Counted from the first letter of the stretch, positions 32,319 through 41,832 are shown. The stretch is DNA of 64,000 nt from Neisseria lisongii (GCF_028463985.1 NZ_CP116766.1:372001-436000); one strand, 5' to 3'. Numbers and translations are program-made. Notes: a model not told the origin generated them from the sequence alone.

Positions 32319-33153
32319 CGGCCTTTCCGGTTCGGGCAAATCGGTTGCACTCAAACAGTTGGAAGATGTCGGCTATTATTGCGTGGACAATTTGCCGATG
32401 GAATTACTCCCCTCATTGGTGGCGCTGCATGACGAACGCAACGGCGGCAGCAACTTGGGCATCAGCGTGGACATCCGTTCCCGTATCGACATCGGGCAGA
32501 CGCAGCAGCAGATTCAGCTTTTGCGGGACAAAGGCCATCAGGTGGAAGTATTGTTTTTAGAAGCCGAAGAGGGCGTATTGCTGCGCCGTTTTTCCGAAAC
32601 CCGCCGCTGCCATCCGCTTTCCGGCCCCGGAATGAGCCTGATTGAAAGCCTGAATGAAGAACGTGCATGGCTGTTTCCGCTGCGCGAACTGGCATACTGT
32701 ATCGATACCTCGAAAATGAATTCCCAGCAGCTGCGTTATACCGTGCAGCAGTGGCTGAACATCGAACGCAAAGGGCTGCTGGTGGTTTTGGAATCCTTCG
32801 GCTTCAAATACGGTGCGCCCAATAATGCCGATTTTATTTTCGATATGCGCAGCTTGCCCAATCCTTATTACGACCCGCAGCTGCGGCCGTTTAACGGCAT
32901 GGACAAACCGATTCAGGATTACCTCGACTGTCAGCCTTCGGTGCAGGATATGGTCGGCGACATCGAAGGCTTCCTCAAACGCTGGTTACCGAATATGCAG
33001 CAGGAAAGCCGCAGCTACGTAACCGTTGCCATCGGCTGCACCGGCGGGCAGCACCGCTCGGTTTATGTGGTCGAACGTTTGGCGCAGGCATTGGCAGGCG
33101 AATACGAATTGCTGGTGCGCCACCGTCAGGCGCAAAAACTGGCAAGCTGCTAA
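32299..33153 (+). CDS. rapZ: RNase adapter/nucleotide-binding protein RapZ
   Basis: A P-loop protein, which in enterobacteria targets small RNAs for RNase E decay. The 284-residue protein begins MKIVLISGLSGSGKSVALKQ with a Walker A motif, followed by DVGYYCVDNLPMELLP, RRCHPLSG and the C-terminal signature IGCTGGQHRSVYVVERLAQ. The ATG at 32299 lies inside hprK (20-base overlap), so translation is probably coupled. The small-RNA role is known from E. coli and is not shown here. Confidence 0.95.
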   Translation: MKIVLISGLSGSGKSVALKQLEDVGYYCVDNLPMELLPSLVALHDERNGGSNLGISVDIRSRIDIGQTQQQIQLLRDKGHQVEVLFLEAEEGVLLRRFSETRRCHPLSGPGMSLIESLNEERAWLFPLRELAYCIDTSKMNSQQLRYTVQQWLNIERKGLLVVLESFGFKYGAPNNADFIFDMRSLPNPYYDPQLRPFNGMDKPIQDYLDCQPSVQDMVGDIEGFLKRWLPNMQQESRSYVTVAIGCTGGQHRSVYVVERLAQALAGEYELLVRHRQAQKLASC

Positions 33154-33252
33154 ACCACATCAGCGGGCTGGCCGGCCGGAAACGGTTGCGCTTGCCCTGT
33201 TTGCACTTTTCAGACGGCCTCAAAGCAAAAATAAACAGGATAAAACGAAAAC

Positions 33253-34236
33253 ATGGCAATTCAATGGTTTCCCGGACACATGAACAAGGCAAAAAAAGCC
33301 ATTGCCGAACGTGTCAAAAGCGTGGATATGGTCATCGAAATGCTGGACGCACGATTGCCCGCTTCCAGCGAAAACCCTTTGCTGGCGCAGCTTTCCAAAG
33401 GCAAACCCAAGCTGAAGATTTTAAACAAACAGGATTTGGCCGATCCAGAACGCACCCGAATCTGGCTCGATTACTACAATAATAAAGAAGACACCCGTGC
33501 CATCGCCCTAGATTCTTCCGAAAAAGGCGCAACCGCCAAAATCACCCAAGCGTGCCGCAATATGATGCCCAACCGCAGCGGCATTGCCAAACCGCTGCGG
33601 GTCTTGATTTGCGGCATTCCCAATGTCGGCAAGTCCACCCTGATTAACGGCATGATCGGCAAAAAATCCGCCAAAACCGGCAACGAGCCGGGCATTACCA
33701 AAGCCGAACAGCGGCTGTTTTTGGCAGACGATTTCTGGCTCTACGACACGCCCGGCATGCTGTGGCCGAAAATCATCGTTGAAGAGTCCGGCTATAATCT
33801 CGCCGCCTCCGGCGCAGTCGGCAGAAATGCGCTTGACGAAGAAGAAGTAGCGCTGGAACTGCTCGACTATCTGCGCCGCCACTATCTCCCCCTGCTGCAA
33901 AACCGCTACCAAGCCGACAAAGACCCGTCCAGCCATTGGAACGATGTCGAATGGCTGGAATGGATTGCCAAAAAACGGGGTGCCGTTTTGAGCGGCGGCA
34001 GAATCGACTACCAAAAAATTTCCGAAAACATCCTCACCGATTTTCGGGACGGCAAAATCGGTGCCATCACGCTGGAAACCCCCAACCAATGGGAAACATG
34101 GCTGAAAAAAGCCCGCCAGAAAGAAGCCGAACTCAAAGCCCTGCGGGAAGCCAGAAAGCTCGAACGCAAAGGGCAGAGGCCGTCTGAAAATGAACAAAGC
34201 GAATTTCAGCCAAGCGAAAACCGAGAGCAGCCATGA
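33253..34236 (+). CDS. ylqF: Ribosome biogenesis GTPase YlqF (RbgA)
   Basis: Circularly permuted GTPase acting in 50S assembly. The order of motifs is permuted: G4 LNKQDLAD first (about residue 58), then G1 GIPNVGKSTLING, then G3 DTPGMLWPK. The N-terminal IQWFPGHMNKAKKAI is the family hallmark. The 327-residue protein ends with a low-complexity tail (RPSENEQSEFQPSENREQP) encoded by a DUS plus a GAACAAAGCGAATTTC unit, so the C-terminus is built from a dispersed repeat. It overlaps scpB by 4 bases. Confidence 0.95.
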   Translation: MAIQWFPGHMNKAKKAIAERVKSVDMVIEMLDARLPASSENPLLAQLSKGKPKLKILNKQDLADPERTRIWLDYYNNKEDTRAIALDSSEKGATAKITQACRNMMPNRSGIAKPLRVLICGIPNVGKSTLINGMIGKKSAKTGNEPGITKAEQRLFLADDFWLYDTPGMLWPKIIVEESGYNLAASGAVGRNALDEEEVALELLDYLRRHYLPLLQNRYQADKDPSSHWNDVEWLEWIAKKRGAVLSGGRIDYQKISENILTDFRDGKIGAITLETPNQWETWLKKARQKEAELKALREARKLERKGQRPSENEQSEFQPSENREQP

Positions 34237-34844
34237 GCGACAAACTCACTCCCGATGCCCTGATTGAAGCAGCGCTGCTGACCCAGACCGAACCGCTCAG
34301 CGAAAAAAACATGCGGGAATTATGCAGCCCGCCGCTGTCGCAAGACAAACTGATTGATGTTTTAGCACAACTCAAACTGCGTTGGCACAATCGGGCGCTG
34401 CAACTGGTGCATACCCATGAAGGCTGGCGTTTCCAAATCGCCCAAGCCGCATTCGAACGCTTGGGCAGCCTGCAGGAACAGCGTACCCCCCGTTATTCCC
34501 GAGCCGTGATGGAAACCTTGGCGATTATCGCCTACCAACAGCCCGTAACCCGGGGCGACATCGAAAGCATACGGGGCGTTGCCGTGTCGCAAAACATCAT
34601 GCAGACCCTGCAGGACAGAGGCTGGATTGAAATCATCGGCCAACGGGACAGCGTCGGCAAGCCCGCATTGTGGGCAACCACCGCCGCCTTTCTGACCGAC
34701 CTGCGTCTGGACAGTCTGGAAGACTTACCCCCGCTGACCGAACTCGGCGACCTCGTCTTACCCGATTTAATCGAACCCGCCCCAAGCGGCGAAGAAGACG
34801 AAGCCTTAAGCGAAGAAGCCCAAGCCACAGTTTCCATTCATTAA
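34233..34844 (+). CDS. scpB: Segregation and condensation protein ScpB
   Basis: Winged-helix subunit of the SMC-ScpAB complex. The 203-residue protein has the pattern of two winged-helix domains: ALIEAALLTQTEPLSEKNMR and SRAVMETLAIIAYQQPVTRG...IESIRGVAV, followed by QDRGWIEIIGQRDSVGKPAL. The tail is acidic. It is translationally coupled to ylqF through ATGA. scpA is not in the window. Confidence 0.94.
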   Translation: MSDKLTPDALIEAALLTQTEPLSEKNMRELCSPPLSQDKLIDVLAQLKLRWHNRALQLVHTHEGWRFQIAQAAFERLGSLQEQRTPRYSRAVMETLAIIAYQQPVTRGDIESIRGVAVSQNIMQTLQDRGWIEIIGQRDSVGKPALWATTAAFLTDLRLDSLEDLPPLTELGDLVLPDLIEPAPSGEEDEALSEEAQATVSIH

Positions 34845-34857
34845 ACAGAAATCAAAC

Positions 34858-34890
34858 AAGCCGTCTGAAAATCGCATTTTCAGACGGCTT
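34858..34890. terminator. Inverted DUS pair after scpB
   Basis: AAGCCGTCTGAAAATCG and its complement, 13 bases after the scpB stop, followed by TGTTTTATAT. Confidence 0.75.
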
Positions 34891-34911
34891 GTTTTATATA
34901 AATATCCCATA

Positions 34912-34944
34912 AAAAAGCACCTGAATTTTTCAAGTGCTTTTTTT
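34912..34944 (-). terminator. Intrinsic terminator of pyrG
   Basis: AAAAAGCACCTGAA and TTCAAGTGCTTTTT form a stem with A and T runs on either side, just past the pyrG stop. Confidence 0.8.
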
Positions 34945-34951
34945 CAACTTA

Positions 34952-36586
34952 TCAGCCTTGTTTGTTGTTTAACGCTGCTTTGACGAAAGCGGTAAACAGC
35001 GGGTGGCCTTTGCGTGGGTTGGAAGTAAATTCCGGATGGAACTGGCAGGCGAAGAACCATGGGTGTTGCGGCAGTTCGATGGTTTCGACCAGACGTTCCC
35101 GTCCCATGGACACGCCGCCGATGACCAAACCGGCTGCTTCTAAAGCGGGTACGAAGTTGTTATTGACTTCGTAGCGGTGGCGGTGGCGTTCGCGGATGTG
35201 GGTGTTGCCGTAGATTTTGGCGGCGAGGCTGTCTGCTTTGAGTTCGACATCTTGTGCGCCCAAGCGCATGGTGCCGCCCAAGTCGGCGTGTTCGTCACGG
35301 GTTTCGACGCTACCGTCGGCAGTTTGCCATTCGTCAATCAGGGCAACGACCGGTGAAGCGCATTTGAGGTCGAATTCGGTCGAGTTGGCATTGGGCAGGC
35401 CGGCAACATCACGGGCGTATTCAATCAGGGCAATCTGCATACCGAGGCAGATGCCGAGGTATGGGACGTTGTTTTCACGGGCGTAACGTACGGCGGCGAT
35501 TTTGCCTTCTACGCCTCGTGAACCGAAGCCGCCGGGTACCAAAATGGCATCCATGCCGTGCAATACGGAAACATCGCCGCCGTTTTTCTCGATGGCTTCG
35601 CTGTCGATAAAGCTGATTTGTACATCGGTTTCGGTGTGGATACCGGCGTGTTTCAGGGCTTCGATCAGCGATTTGTAGGACTCGGTCAAATCAACGTATT
35701 TGCCGACCATGGCGATTTTAACGGTATGTTTCGGATTTTGAATGGCATGGACGATTTTTTTCCATGCAGTCAAATCCGCCTGCTGTACGTTTAATTGCAG
35801 CTGCTCGGTGATGATGGCATCGATGCCTTGGTTGTGCAGCATTTCGGGGATTTCGTAAATGCTTCCGGCATCATAGCTTCCGACCACGGCACGCTCTTCC
35901 ACATTACAGAAGAGGGCGATTTTGCGGCGTTCGTCTTCCGGCATGATGCGGTCCATGCGGCAAATCAGGACATCGGGTTGAATGCCGATGCTGCGCATTT
36001 CTTTTACCGAATGTTGGGTTGGTTTGGTTTTGATTTCGCCGGCGGCGGCGATAAACGGAACGTAGCTCAAGTGGGCAAACAGGGTGTTGTTGCGGCCCAG
36101 TTGGCTGCGCATTTGGCGGATGGCTTCGAGAAACGGCAATGATTCGATGTCGCCGACCGTGCCGCCGATTTCGACGATGGCGACATCGTATCCGGCTGCG
36201 CCTTCGTGAATGCGGCGTTTGATTTCGTCGGTGATGTGCGGAATCACTTGCACTGTGCCGCCCAGATAGTCGCCTCGGCGTTCTTTGGCGATTACGTTTT
36301 CATAAACCTGACCTGCGCTGAAGCTGTTGCGTTTGTACATGGTTGAGTTGATGAAACGCTCGTAGTGGCCGAGGTCGAGGTCGGTTTCGGCACCGTCGTC
36401 GGTTACGAATACTTCGCCGTGTTGAAACGGACTCATGGTACCCGGATCGACGTTGATATAGGGGTCGAGCTTGAGCATGGTTACGCTCAGGCCGCGCGAT
36501 TCGAGGATGGCGGCAATAGAAGCGGCGGCGATACCTTTACCCAATGAGGAAACGACGCCGCCGGTTACGAAAATAAATTTAGTCAT
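34952..36586 (-). CDS. pyrG: CTP synthase
   Basis: Converts UTP to CTP using glutamine. The 544-residue protein starts MTKFIFVTGGVVSSLGKGIA with the P-loop. It has the synthetase domain (KLDPYINVDPGTMSPFQHGE, EIGGTVGDIESLPFLEAIRQ) and the class I glutamine amidotransferase domain with GGFGSRG, the nucleophilic Cys in YLGICLGMQIA and HPEFTSNP. The frame extends to 36682, but the ATG at 36586 is the family start. Confidence 0.98.
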   Translation of the reverse strand: MTKFIFVTGGVVSSLGKGIAAASIAAILESRGLSVTMLKLDPYINVDPGTMSPFQHGEVFVTDDGAETDLDLGHYERFINSTMYKRNSFSAGQVYENVIAKERRGDYLGGTVQVIPHITDEIKRRIHEGAAGYDVAIVEIGGTVGDIESLPFLEAIRQMRSQLGRNNTLFAHLSYVPFIAAAGEIKTKPTQHSVKEMRSIGIQPDVLICRMDRIMPEDERRKIALFCNVEERAVVGSYDAGSIYEIPEMLHNQGIDAIITEQLQLNVQQADLTAWKKIVHAIQNPKHTVKIAMVGKYVDLTESYKSLIEALKHAGIHTETDVQISFIDSEAIEKNGGDVSVLHGMDAILVPGGFGSRGVEGKIAAVRYARENNVPYLGICLGMQIALIEYARDVAGLPNANSTEFDLKCASPVVALIDEWQTADGSVETRDEHADLGGTMRLGAQDVELKADSLAAKIYGNTHIRERHRHRYEVNNNFVPALEAAGLVIGGVSMGRERLVETIELPQHPWFFACQFHPEFTSNPRKGHPLFTAFVKAALNNKQG

Positions 36587-36656
36587 GATGTGGAAACCCA
36601 TGTTGGAATGTGTAATTTTACCTTGAAGCAATCCTGCTGGCAACGTTGCGTGAAAC

Positions 36657-36697
36657 AGGCCGTCTGAAAACGGGGGAACCACATTTTCAGACGGCCT
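36657..36697. terminator. Inverted DUS pair between pyrG and fadD
   Basis: AGGCCGTCTGAAAA and TTTTCAGACGGCCT, just past the fadD stop on the minus strand. Confidence 0.7.
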
Positions 36698-36702
36698 CGG
36701 GC

Positions 36703-38373
36703 TTAGGAAGCGGCGGTTTGGCGCAGCTCCCGGCGGAGGATTTTGCCGACATTGGATTTGGGCAATTCGTTGCGGAACTCGATATTTTTCGGCACTTTGT
36801 AGCCGGTCAGCTCTTGGCGGCAGAAGGCAATCAGTTCGGCTTCGGTCAGCGACGGGTCTTTGCGCACCACGAATACTTTCAGTGCTTCGCCGGTTTTGGC
36901 ATCGGGAACGCCGATACAGGCGACTTCCAAAACTTTGTCGTTGTGGGCAATCACTTCTTCGATTTCGTTCGGATAAACATTAAAGCCGGAAACGACAATC
37001 AAATCTTTTTTGCGGTCCACCAGTTTGAGCCAGCCTTTTTCGTCCATCACCGCAATATCACCGGTTTCCAGCCAGCCTTCGGCATCGATGGCTTTGGCGG
37101 TTTCTTCGGGGCGTTGCCAGTAGCCCTGCATCACCTGCGGGCCGCGTACCCACAATTCACCCGGCTGGCCTTGCGGCACGGGCGAGCCGTCGGCGTTGCG
37201 CAGCATCACTTCGGTAGAGGGAACGGGCAGGCCGATGCTTCCGCTGTATGCGTCGATGTTCAGCGGATTGCAGCACACACCGGGGCTGGCTTCGGTGAGG
37301 CCGTAGGCTTCGACAATCGGTGTGCCGGTGATTCTTTTCCATTTTTCGGCAACGGCTTTTTGGGTGGCCATGCCGCCGCCCACAGTCAGTTTGAGGGCGG
37401 AGAAATCGATTTCGGCAAACTCGGGGCGGTTGGCCATGCCGTTAAACAGGGTATTGACCCCGACAAAGATGGTAACCCGTTCTTTTTTCAGCTCGCCGAG
37501 AAAGGTTTTCATGTCTCTGGGGTTGGTAATCAGCAGGATTTTCGAACCGAAATTGGCGAAAATCATCAGGTTTACGGTGAGGGCGAAAATATGATACAGC
37601 GGCAATGCGCCGATCACGGTTTCTTCGCCTTCTTTGAGGCGGTTTTTAATCCATTCGCCGGCCTGCAGCATATTGGCGATGATGTTGCCGTGGCTGAGAA
37701 CGGCACCTTTTGCCACGCCGGTCGTGCCGCCGGTGTATTGCAGCAGGGCGGTGTCTTCACGCTTGAGTCCGACCGGCGTAAAAGTATGTGCCGCACCGGC
37801 TTTCAAGGCTTCTTTAAAGGTAATCGTTTGCCCGATTCGGTATTCCGGCACCATTTTTTTGATTTTGCGGATCACGAAATTCATCAGCGCCCCTTTGAGC
37901 GTGCCGAACATTTCGCCGACCGAAGCGATGATGACGTGTTTGATGTGCGTGCGGGGTAATACCAATTCCAGTGTATTGGCGAAGTTTTCCAAAACAACGA
38001 TGGTGGTGGCACCGCTGTCTTTTAACTGGTGTTCCAACTCTCGGGGCGTGTAGAGCGGATTGGTATTGACCGCAATCATGCCCGCCTGAAGAATGCCGAA
38101 CAGCGCCACCGGATATTGCAGCAGGTTGGGCATCATCACGGCCACCCGCTCGCCTCGGGGCAGCTTCAACACGTTTTGCAGATAAGAGGCGAAATCGGTA
38201 GCCAGTTTGGCGGTTTCCGCATAGGTCAGCACTTTGCCCATATTTTGAAATGCCGGTTTGGCGGCAAATTTTTGCGCACTTTGGCTGAACACGTCGCTGA
38301 TGGATTGATAGCGGGTGAGGTCGATCTCATGGGCAACGCCCGTTTCGTAGCTTTGAAGCCAAGGTTTTTCCAT
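36703..38373 (-). CDS. fadD: Long-chain-fatty-acid--CoA ligase
   Basis: Adenylates and thioesterifies fatty acids at the inner membrane. The 556-residue protein has the AMP-binding P-loop LLQYTGGTTGVAKGAVLSHG, the EAYGLTEASPGVC motif, the TGDIAVMDEKGWLKLVDRKKD hinge and the C-terminal catalytic Lys region LPKSNVGKILRRELR. The start motif EKPWLQSYETGVAHEIDL is typical of FadD. It is most similar in architecture to long-chain ligases, but chain length is not readable from sequence. Confidence 0.94.
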   Translation of the reverse strand: MEKPWLQSYETGVAHEIDLTRYQSISDVFSQSAQKFAAKPAFQNMGKVLTYAETAKLATDFASYLQNVLKLPRGERVAVMMPNLLQYPVALFGILQAGMIAVNTNPLYTPRELEHQLKDSGATTIVVLENFANTLELVLPRTHIKHVIIASVGEMFGTLKGALMNFVIRKIKKMVPEYRIGQTITFKEALKAGAAHTFTPVGLKREDTALLQYTGGTTGVAKGAVLSHGNIIANMLQAGEWIKNRLKEGEETVIGALPLYHIFALTVNLMIFANFGSKILLITNPRDMKTFLGELKKERVTIFVGVNTLFNGMANRPEFAEIDFSALKLTVGGGMATQKAVAEKWKRITGTPIVEAYGLTEASPGVCCNPLNIDAYSGSIGLPVPSTEVMLRNADGSPVPQGQPGELWVRGPQVMQGYWQRPEETAKAIDAEGWLETGDIAVMDEKGWLKLVDRKKDLIVVSGFNVYPNEIEEVIAHNDKVLEVACIGVPDAKTGEALKVFVVRKDPSLTEAELIAFCRQELTGYKVPKNIEFRNELPKSNVGKILRRELRQTAAS

Positions 38374-38428
38374 GGGTTGCTTTCAATAATCGGGAAACCG
38401 TGCGGCGGTTTCGCCCGAGGTTGGGAAT

Positions 38429-38466
38429 GCCGTCTGAAAACCTGCTGTATTCGTTTTTCAGACGGC
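38429..38466. terminator. Inverted DUS pair between mnmA and fadD
   Basis: GCCGTCTGAAAA and TTTTCAGACGGC with a 14-base loop, just past the mnmA stop. Confidence 0.7.
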
Positions 38467-38475
38467 CTGAATCAG

Positions 38476-39579
38476 TCAGGCGGTGATAATCACCGGTTTG
38501 TCGGTGGACATAATAATGCCGCCGCCCAAGCAAATGTCGCCGTCGTACAATACCGCAGACTGTCCCGGCGTAACCGCCCATTGCGGTTCGTCAAAAACCA
38601 GCTCGATTGTCTCATCGTCAAGATAACGCAGCTCGCAGGCGGCATCCGCCATACGGTAGCGGGTTTTGCAGGTATAGCGGCCTTCCTGCGGGCGTTGGGG
38701 CAGGGTAAAACTCAAATCGTTCATTATCAAACTTCGGGTGTAGAGCAGCGGATGTTCGTGACCCTGCACCACAATCAGCTCGTTTTTCGCCAAATCTTTG
38801 GCAGCGACAAACCACGGTTCGCCTGCGCCGCCGATGCCCAAGCCTTTGCGCTGGCCCAGCGTGTAAAACATCAAGCCGACGTGTTCGCCGACGGTTTTGC
38901 CTTCCGGCGTAACCATTTTACCGCTGTTGGTCGGCAGGTATTTTTGCAGAAATTCACGAAACGGGCGTTCGCCGATAAAGCAGATGCCGGTGCTGTCTTT
39001 TTTCGCTGCGGTCGGTAATTTGAACTGTTCCGCCAAGCGGCGCACTTCGGGTTTTTCCAAACCGCCCAGCGGGAAAATGGCACGCTCAAGCTGAAACGGT
39101 TTGAGGCGGTAGAGGAAATAGCTTTGGTCTTTATTGGCATCCAAACCTTTGAGCAGGTAATGAATGCCGTCTTTTTCCAGCTTGCGGGCATAGTGTCCGG
39201 TGGCAATCACATCAGCGCCCTGTTCGATTGCATAATCGAGAAAACATTTGAACTTGATTTCCGCATTGCACAATACATCAGGATTGGGCGTGCGGCCGGC
39301 GCTGTATTCTTTCAGGAAATAGGCAAAGACATTGTCTTTGTATTGGGCGGCGAAATTGACGATGTCGATGTCGATACCGAGAATGTCGGCAACGGCAATC
39401 GCATCAAACGAATCTTGTTTGATGCTGCAATATTCATCGTTGTCGTCGTCTTCCCAGTTTTGCATAAAAACGCCGCGAACATGGTGGTTTTGCGCCTGCA
39501 GCAGCGCCGCAGTAACCGAAGAATCTACGCCGCCGGAAAGGCCGACAATGATATTTTGGGGAGTGTGTGTGTGTGCCAT
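38476..39579 (-). CDS. mnmA: tRNA-specific 2-thiouridylase MnmA
   Basis: Thiolates U34 of tRNA-Glu, -Gln and -Lys. The 367-residue protein has the PP-loop GLSGGVDSSVTAALL, the catalytic Cys pair (LCNAEIKF, around residue 103, and GICFIGER, around residue 200) and DQSYFLYRL. It works on the same wobble uridines as MnmC, which is also encoded in this window (17.7-19.3 kb). Confidence 0.97.
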   Translation of the reverse strand: MAHTHTPQNIIVGLSGGVDSSVTAALLQAQNHHVRGVFMQNWEDDDNDEYCSIKQDSFDAIAVADILGIDIDIVNFAAQYKDNVFAYFLKEYSAGRTPNPDVLCNAEIKFKCFLDYAIEQGADVIATGHYARKLEKDGIHYLLKGLDANKDQSYFLYRLKPFQLERAIFPLGGLEKPEVRRLAEQFKLPTAAKKDSTGICFIGERPFREFLQKYLPTNSGKMVTPEGKTVGEHVGLMFYTLGQRKGLGIGGAGEPWFVAAKDLAKNELIVVQGHEHPLLYTRSLIMNDLSFTLPQRPQEGRYTCKTRYRMADAACELRYLDDETIELVFDEPQWAVTPGQSAVLYDGDICLGGGIIMSTDKPVIITA

Positions 39580-39668
39580 AAATGCCGATATGGGGGAAAA
39601 ACTGTTTCATTTAAAGGCGGATTTTAGCATAGATGGAGCGGAACGTGGAATGAATGCCGCAACAGGCA

Positions 39669-39701
39669 AGGCCGTCTGAAAATCCGGTTTTCAGACGGCC
39701 T
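39669..39701. terminator. Inverted DUS pair between PCu(A)C gene and mnmA
   Basis: AGGCCGTCTGAAAA and TTTTCAGACGGCCT with a short loop, past the PCu(A)C stop on the minus strand. Confidence 0.7.
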
Positions 39702-39735
39702 GTCGTTCACACGTTTCGATTGAATGGCGGGTGGT

Positions 39736-40206
39736 TTAATGCTGGTGCGCTTCGCCGTGATGATGGTGCTGTTCGGCTGGGGCCGGTGCGTTTTTCACTT
39801 CAAACGTAACGGTTTGCGGTTTGTCGTGTTTGAATTTCAGCGTAACCGGAAACTTGTCGCCTGCGGTCAGCGGTTTTTTCAGACCCATAAACATAATGTG
39901 GTAGCCGCCCGGTTTCAGAGCAACGGAGGCTTTCGGCGGCAAGGCAACGCCGTCTTTGGCCTGACGCATACGCATTACGCCGTTGTCGTTGATGTGGGTG
40001 TGGATTTCGACACGCTCGGCAACCGGCGAAGCAGCGCCGGTGAGGGTGTCGGCGGTGTTTTTTTCGTTGTGGACGACAACGAATGCGCCGCCCATTTTCA
40101 TGCCCTCAACCGTGGCACGCGCCCAAGCGTCGTGGGTGTGGATACCGGCTGCGGCTGCGCTGTGGCACAAACCGGCGATGATGAGGGTAGTGAGCAGTTT
40201 TTTCAT
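39736..40206 (-). CDS. Periplasmic copper chaperone PCu(A)C
   Basis: Copper(I) carrier of the DUF461/PCu(A)C family, which loads copper centres in the periplasm, especially cytochrome oxidase CuA. The 156-residue protein has a signal peptide (MKKLLTTLIIAGLCHSAAAA), the ligand pattern VEIHTHINDNGVMRMR and GGYHIMFMGLKKPL (two His and two Met copper ligands), and a His-rich C-terminal tail (AEQHHHHGEAHQH) that may add metal capacity. It is a single-gene unit. A dyad sits about 100 bases upstream. Confidence 0.93.
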   Translation of the reverse strand: MKKLLTTLIIAGLCHSAAAAGIHTHDAWARATVEGMKMGGAFVVVHNEKNTADTLTGAASPVAERVEIHTHINDNGVMRMRQAKDGVALPPKASVALKPGGYHIMFMGLKKPLTAGDKFPVTLKFKHDKPQTVTFEVKNAPAPAEQHHHHGEAHQH

Positions 40207-40302
40207 GGCTTTTCCTTTACATTAAGGTATGGCAACCGGCTTGGTTTGGCGGCCGGATGCCGTCTGAAAACGGTGTTTCGGATTAAAGCTATCGTTCCGG
40301 AA

Positions 40303-40318
40303 TAATACTTTGGTATTA
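40303..40318 (-). promoter_or_regulatory. Dyad upstream of the copper chaperone gene
   Basis: TAATAC, four bases, GTATTA: a perfect 6-base-arm dyad about 97 bases before the PCu(A)C start. The regulator is unknown. It differs from the dyad upstream of the copper receptor. Confidence 0.4.
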
Positions 40319-40445
40319 GTTTGAAAGATGTAGTTTACTAGGCCGTCTGAAAATCGGCAAACGGTTTATTGCAAAAACCTTGTTTTTCCGTTGCGGCGGT
40401 CAGGCGGAAAATGCGGCAATGCCTGACGGGATAAGGATTTCGGCC

Positions 40446-40850
40446 TTACCAAAGATTCAGCCCGTAATCCCGCCACAAGGCAATCAGCCACACAATACCC
40501 AGCAACACCAGCGCCAGCAGCTGCGCCGCCGAGCCTGCATCTTTGGCACGCTTTGCCAACTCGTGTTTGGCGGTGGAAGTATGGTCCACAGCGGCTTCGA
40601 TGGCGGTGTTGAACAATTCGGTAATCAGCGAAACAAACGATGCCATAATCAGCAGAATGCGGGTCGCCGGGCCGAAATCGAGCAGCAGGCAAAGCGTGAT
40701 TAACACGGTGTGCAGACAAACGAGCTGTCGGAAGGCGCTTTCGTGGCGGAAAGCAGCGGCGAGGCCGTCTATCGAATAGCCGAATGCGTTGATAATGCGG
40801 GCAAAGCCGCCTTTGCTTTTCTTTTGTCGGGCGTAGTCGTTGGGTTTCAT
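40446..40850 (-). CDS. dgkA: Diacylglycerol kinase DgkA
   Basis: Small inner-membrane kinase that recycles diacylglycerol to phosphatidate. The 134-residue protein has three hydrophobic helices and the family motifs RIINAFGYSIDGLAAAFRHE, SLITELFNTAIEAAVDH and HELAKRAKDAGSAAQL. The ATG at 40850 is preferred over the longer frame because it starts the conserved region. It lies 25 bases downstream of gshB on the same strand. Confidence 0.95.
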   Translation of the reverse strand: MKPNDYARQKKSKGGFARIINAFGYSIDGLAAAFRHESAFRQLVCLHTVLITLCLLLDFGPATRILLIMASFVSLITELFNTAIEAAVDHTSTAKHELAKRAKDAGSAAQLLALVLLGIVWLIALWRDYGLNLW

Positions 40851-40875
40851 AGCGGTAATAATCCGTTGCGAACAA

Positions 40876-41832
40876 TCAGCGTGCCGACCGGTTTTGCACC
40901 GCATCGGCAAACATGGCGGCAACGTCAAAACCTTTTTGTTTCATGATTTCTTGGAAACCGGTCGGGCTGGTTACATTGACTTCGGTCAGATTTTTGCCGA
41001 TGACGTCCAAACCCGCCAACAGAATGCCTCGGCGTTTGAGTTCGGGGGCGAGGGTTTCGGCGATTTCACGGTCGGTGTCGCTGAGTTCCTGCGCCACGCC
41101 TCTGCCGCCAGCCGCCAGATTGCCCCGTGTTTCGCCGTTTTGCGGAATGCGTGCCAAGGCAAACGGCACAACTTCGCCGCCGATAATCAGAATGCGTTTG
41201 TCGCCGTCAACGATTTCGGGGATATAGCGCTGCGCCATAATGGTGCGGCTGTCGAGTTTCATCAGCGTTTCCAAAATGCTGCCGATATTCGGATCGGACT
41301 CGGTCAGGCGGAAAATGCCCATGCCGCCCATGCCGTCCAGCGGTTTGACGATAATGTCGCCGTGTTCCCGCAAAAAGCGGCGCACGTCGGCGGAACGGGT
41401 GGTAACCAGTGTCGGCGCAGTAAAACGGCTGAAGTTTAAAATCGCCAGTTTTTCGTTGAAATCCCGCATCGCCTGCCCGCTGTTATACACTTTCGCTCCT
41501 TGCTGTTCGGCAAGGGTCAGCAGTTGGGTGGCATACAGATACTGCATATCAAACGGCGGATCGGTGCGCATAATCACCGCATCGAAATCGGTCAAGGCCG
41601 TCTGAAAAGCGGGTTGGGCGGCAAACCAGTGATGGTCGTGGTCGTTTTTTGCACCGATAAACTCAAACGCCGCCGCCTGCGCACAAACCTGCCCCTGCTG
41701 CACCGACAATTCGCCGCTCAACGTGTGAAACAGTTTCCAACCCCGCCCCGCCATTTCGCGCATCATGGCGTAGGTGGTGTCTTTGTAGGTTTTGAAAGTC
41801 GCCATCGGATCGGCGATAAACAGGATGTTCAT
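40876..41832 (-). CDS. gshB: Glutathione synthetase
   Basis: ATP-grasp enzyme that joins glycine to gamma-glutamylcysteine. The 318-residue protein starts MNILFIADPMATFKTYKDTT, has MRTDPPFDMQYLYATQLL, IIVKPLDGMGGMGIFRL (ATP-grasp) and GDKRILIIGGEVVPFALARI, typical of bacterial GshB. dgkA follows closely. Confidence 0.97.
   Translation of the reverse strand: MNILFIADPMATFKTYKDTTYAMMREMAGRGWKLFHTLSGELSVQQGQVCAQAAAFEFIGAKNDHDHHWFAAQPAFQTALTDFDAVIMRTDPPFDMQYLYATQLLTLAEQQGAKVYNSGQAMRDFNEKLAILNFSRFTAPTLVTTRSADVRRFLREHGDIIVKPLDGMGGMGIFRLTESDPNIGSILETLMKLDSRTIMAQRYIPEIVDGDKRILIIGGEVVPFALARIPQNGETRGNLAAGGRGVAQELSDTDREIAETLAPELKRRGILLAGLDVIGKNLTEVNVTSPTGFQEIMKQKGFDVAAMFADAVQNRSAR

Noticed and set aside
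36646..37959. 437-codon frame antisense to fadD
   Set aside because: Overlaps the strongly supported fadD; no recognisable domain.
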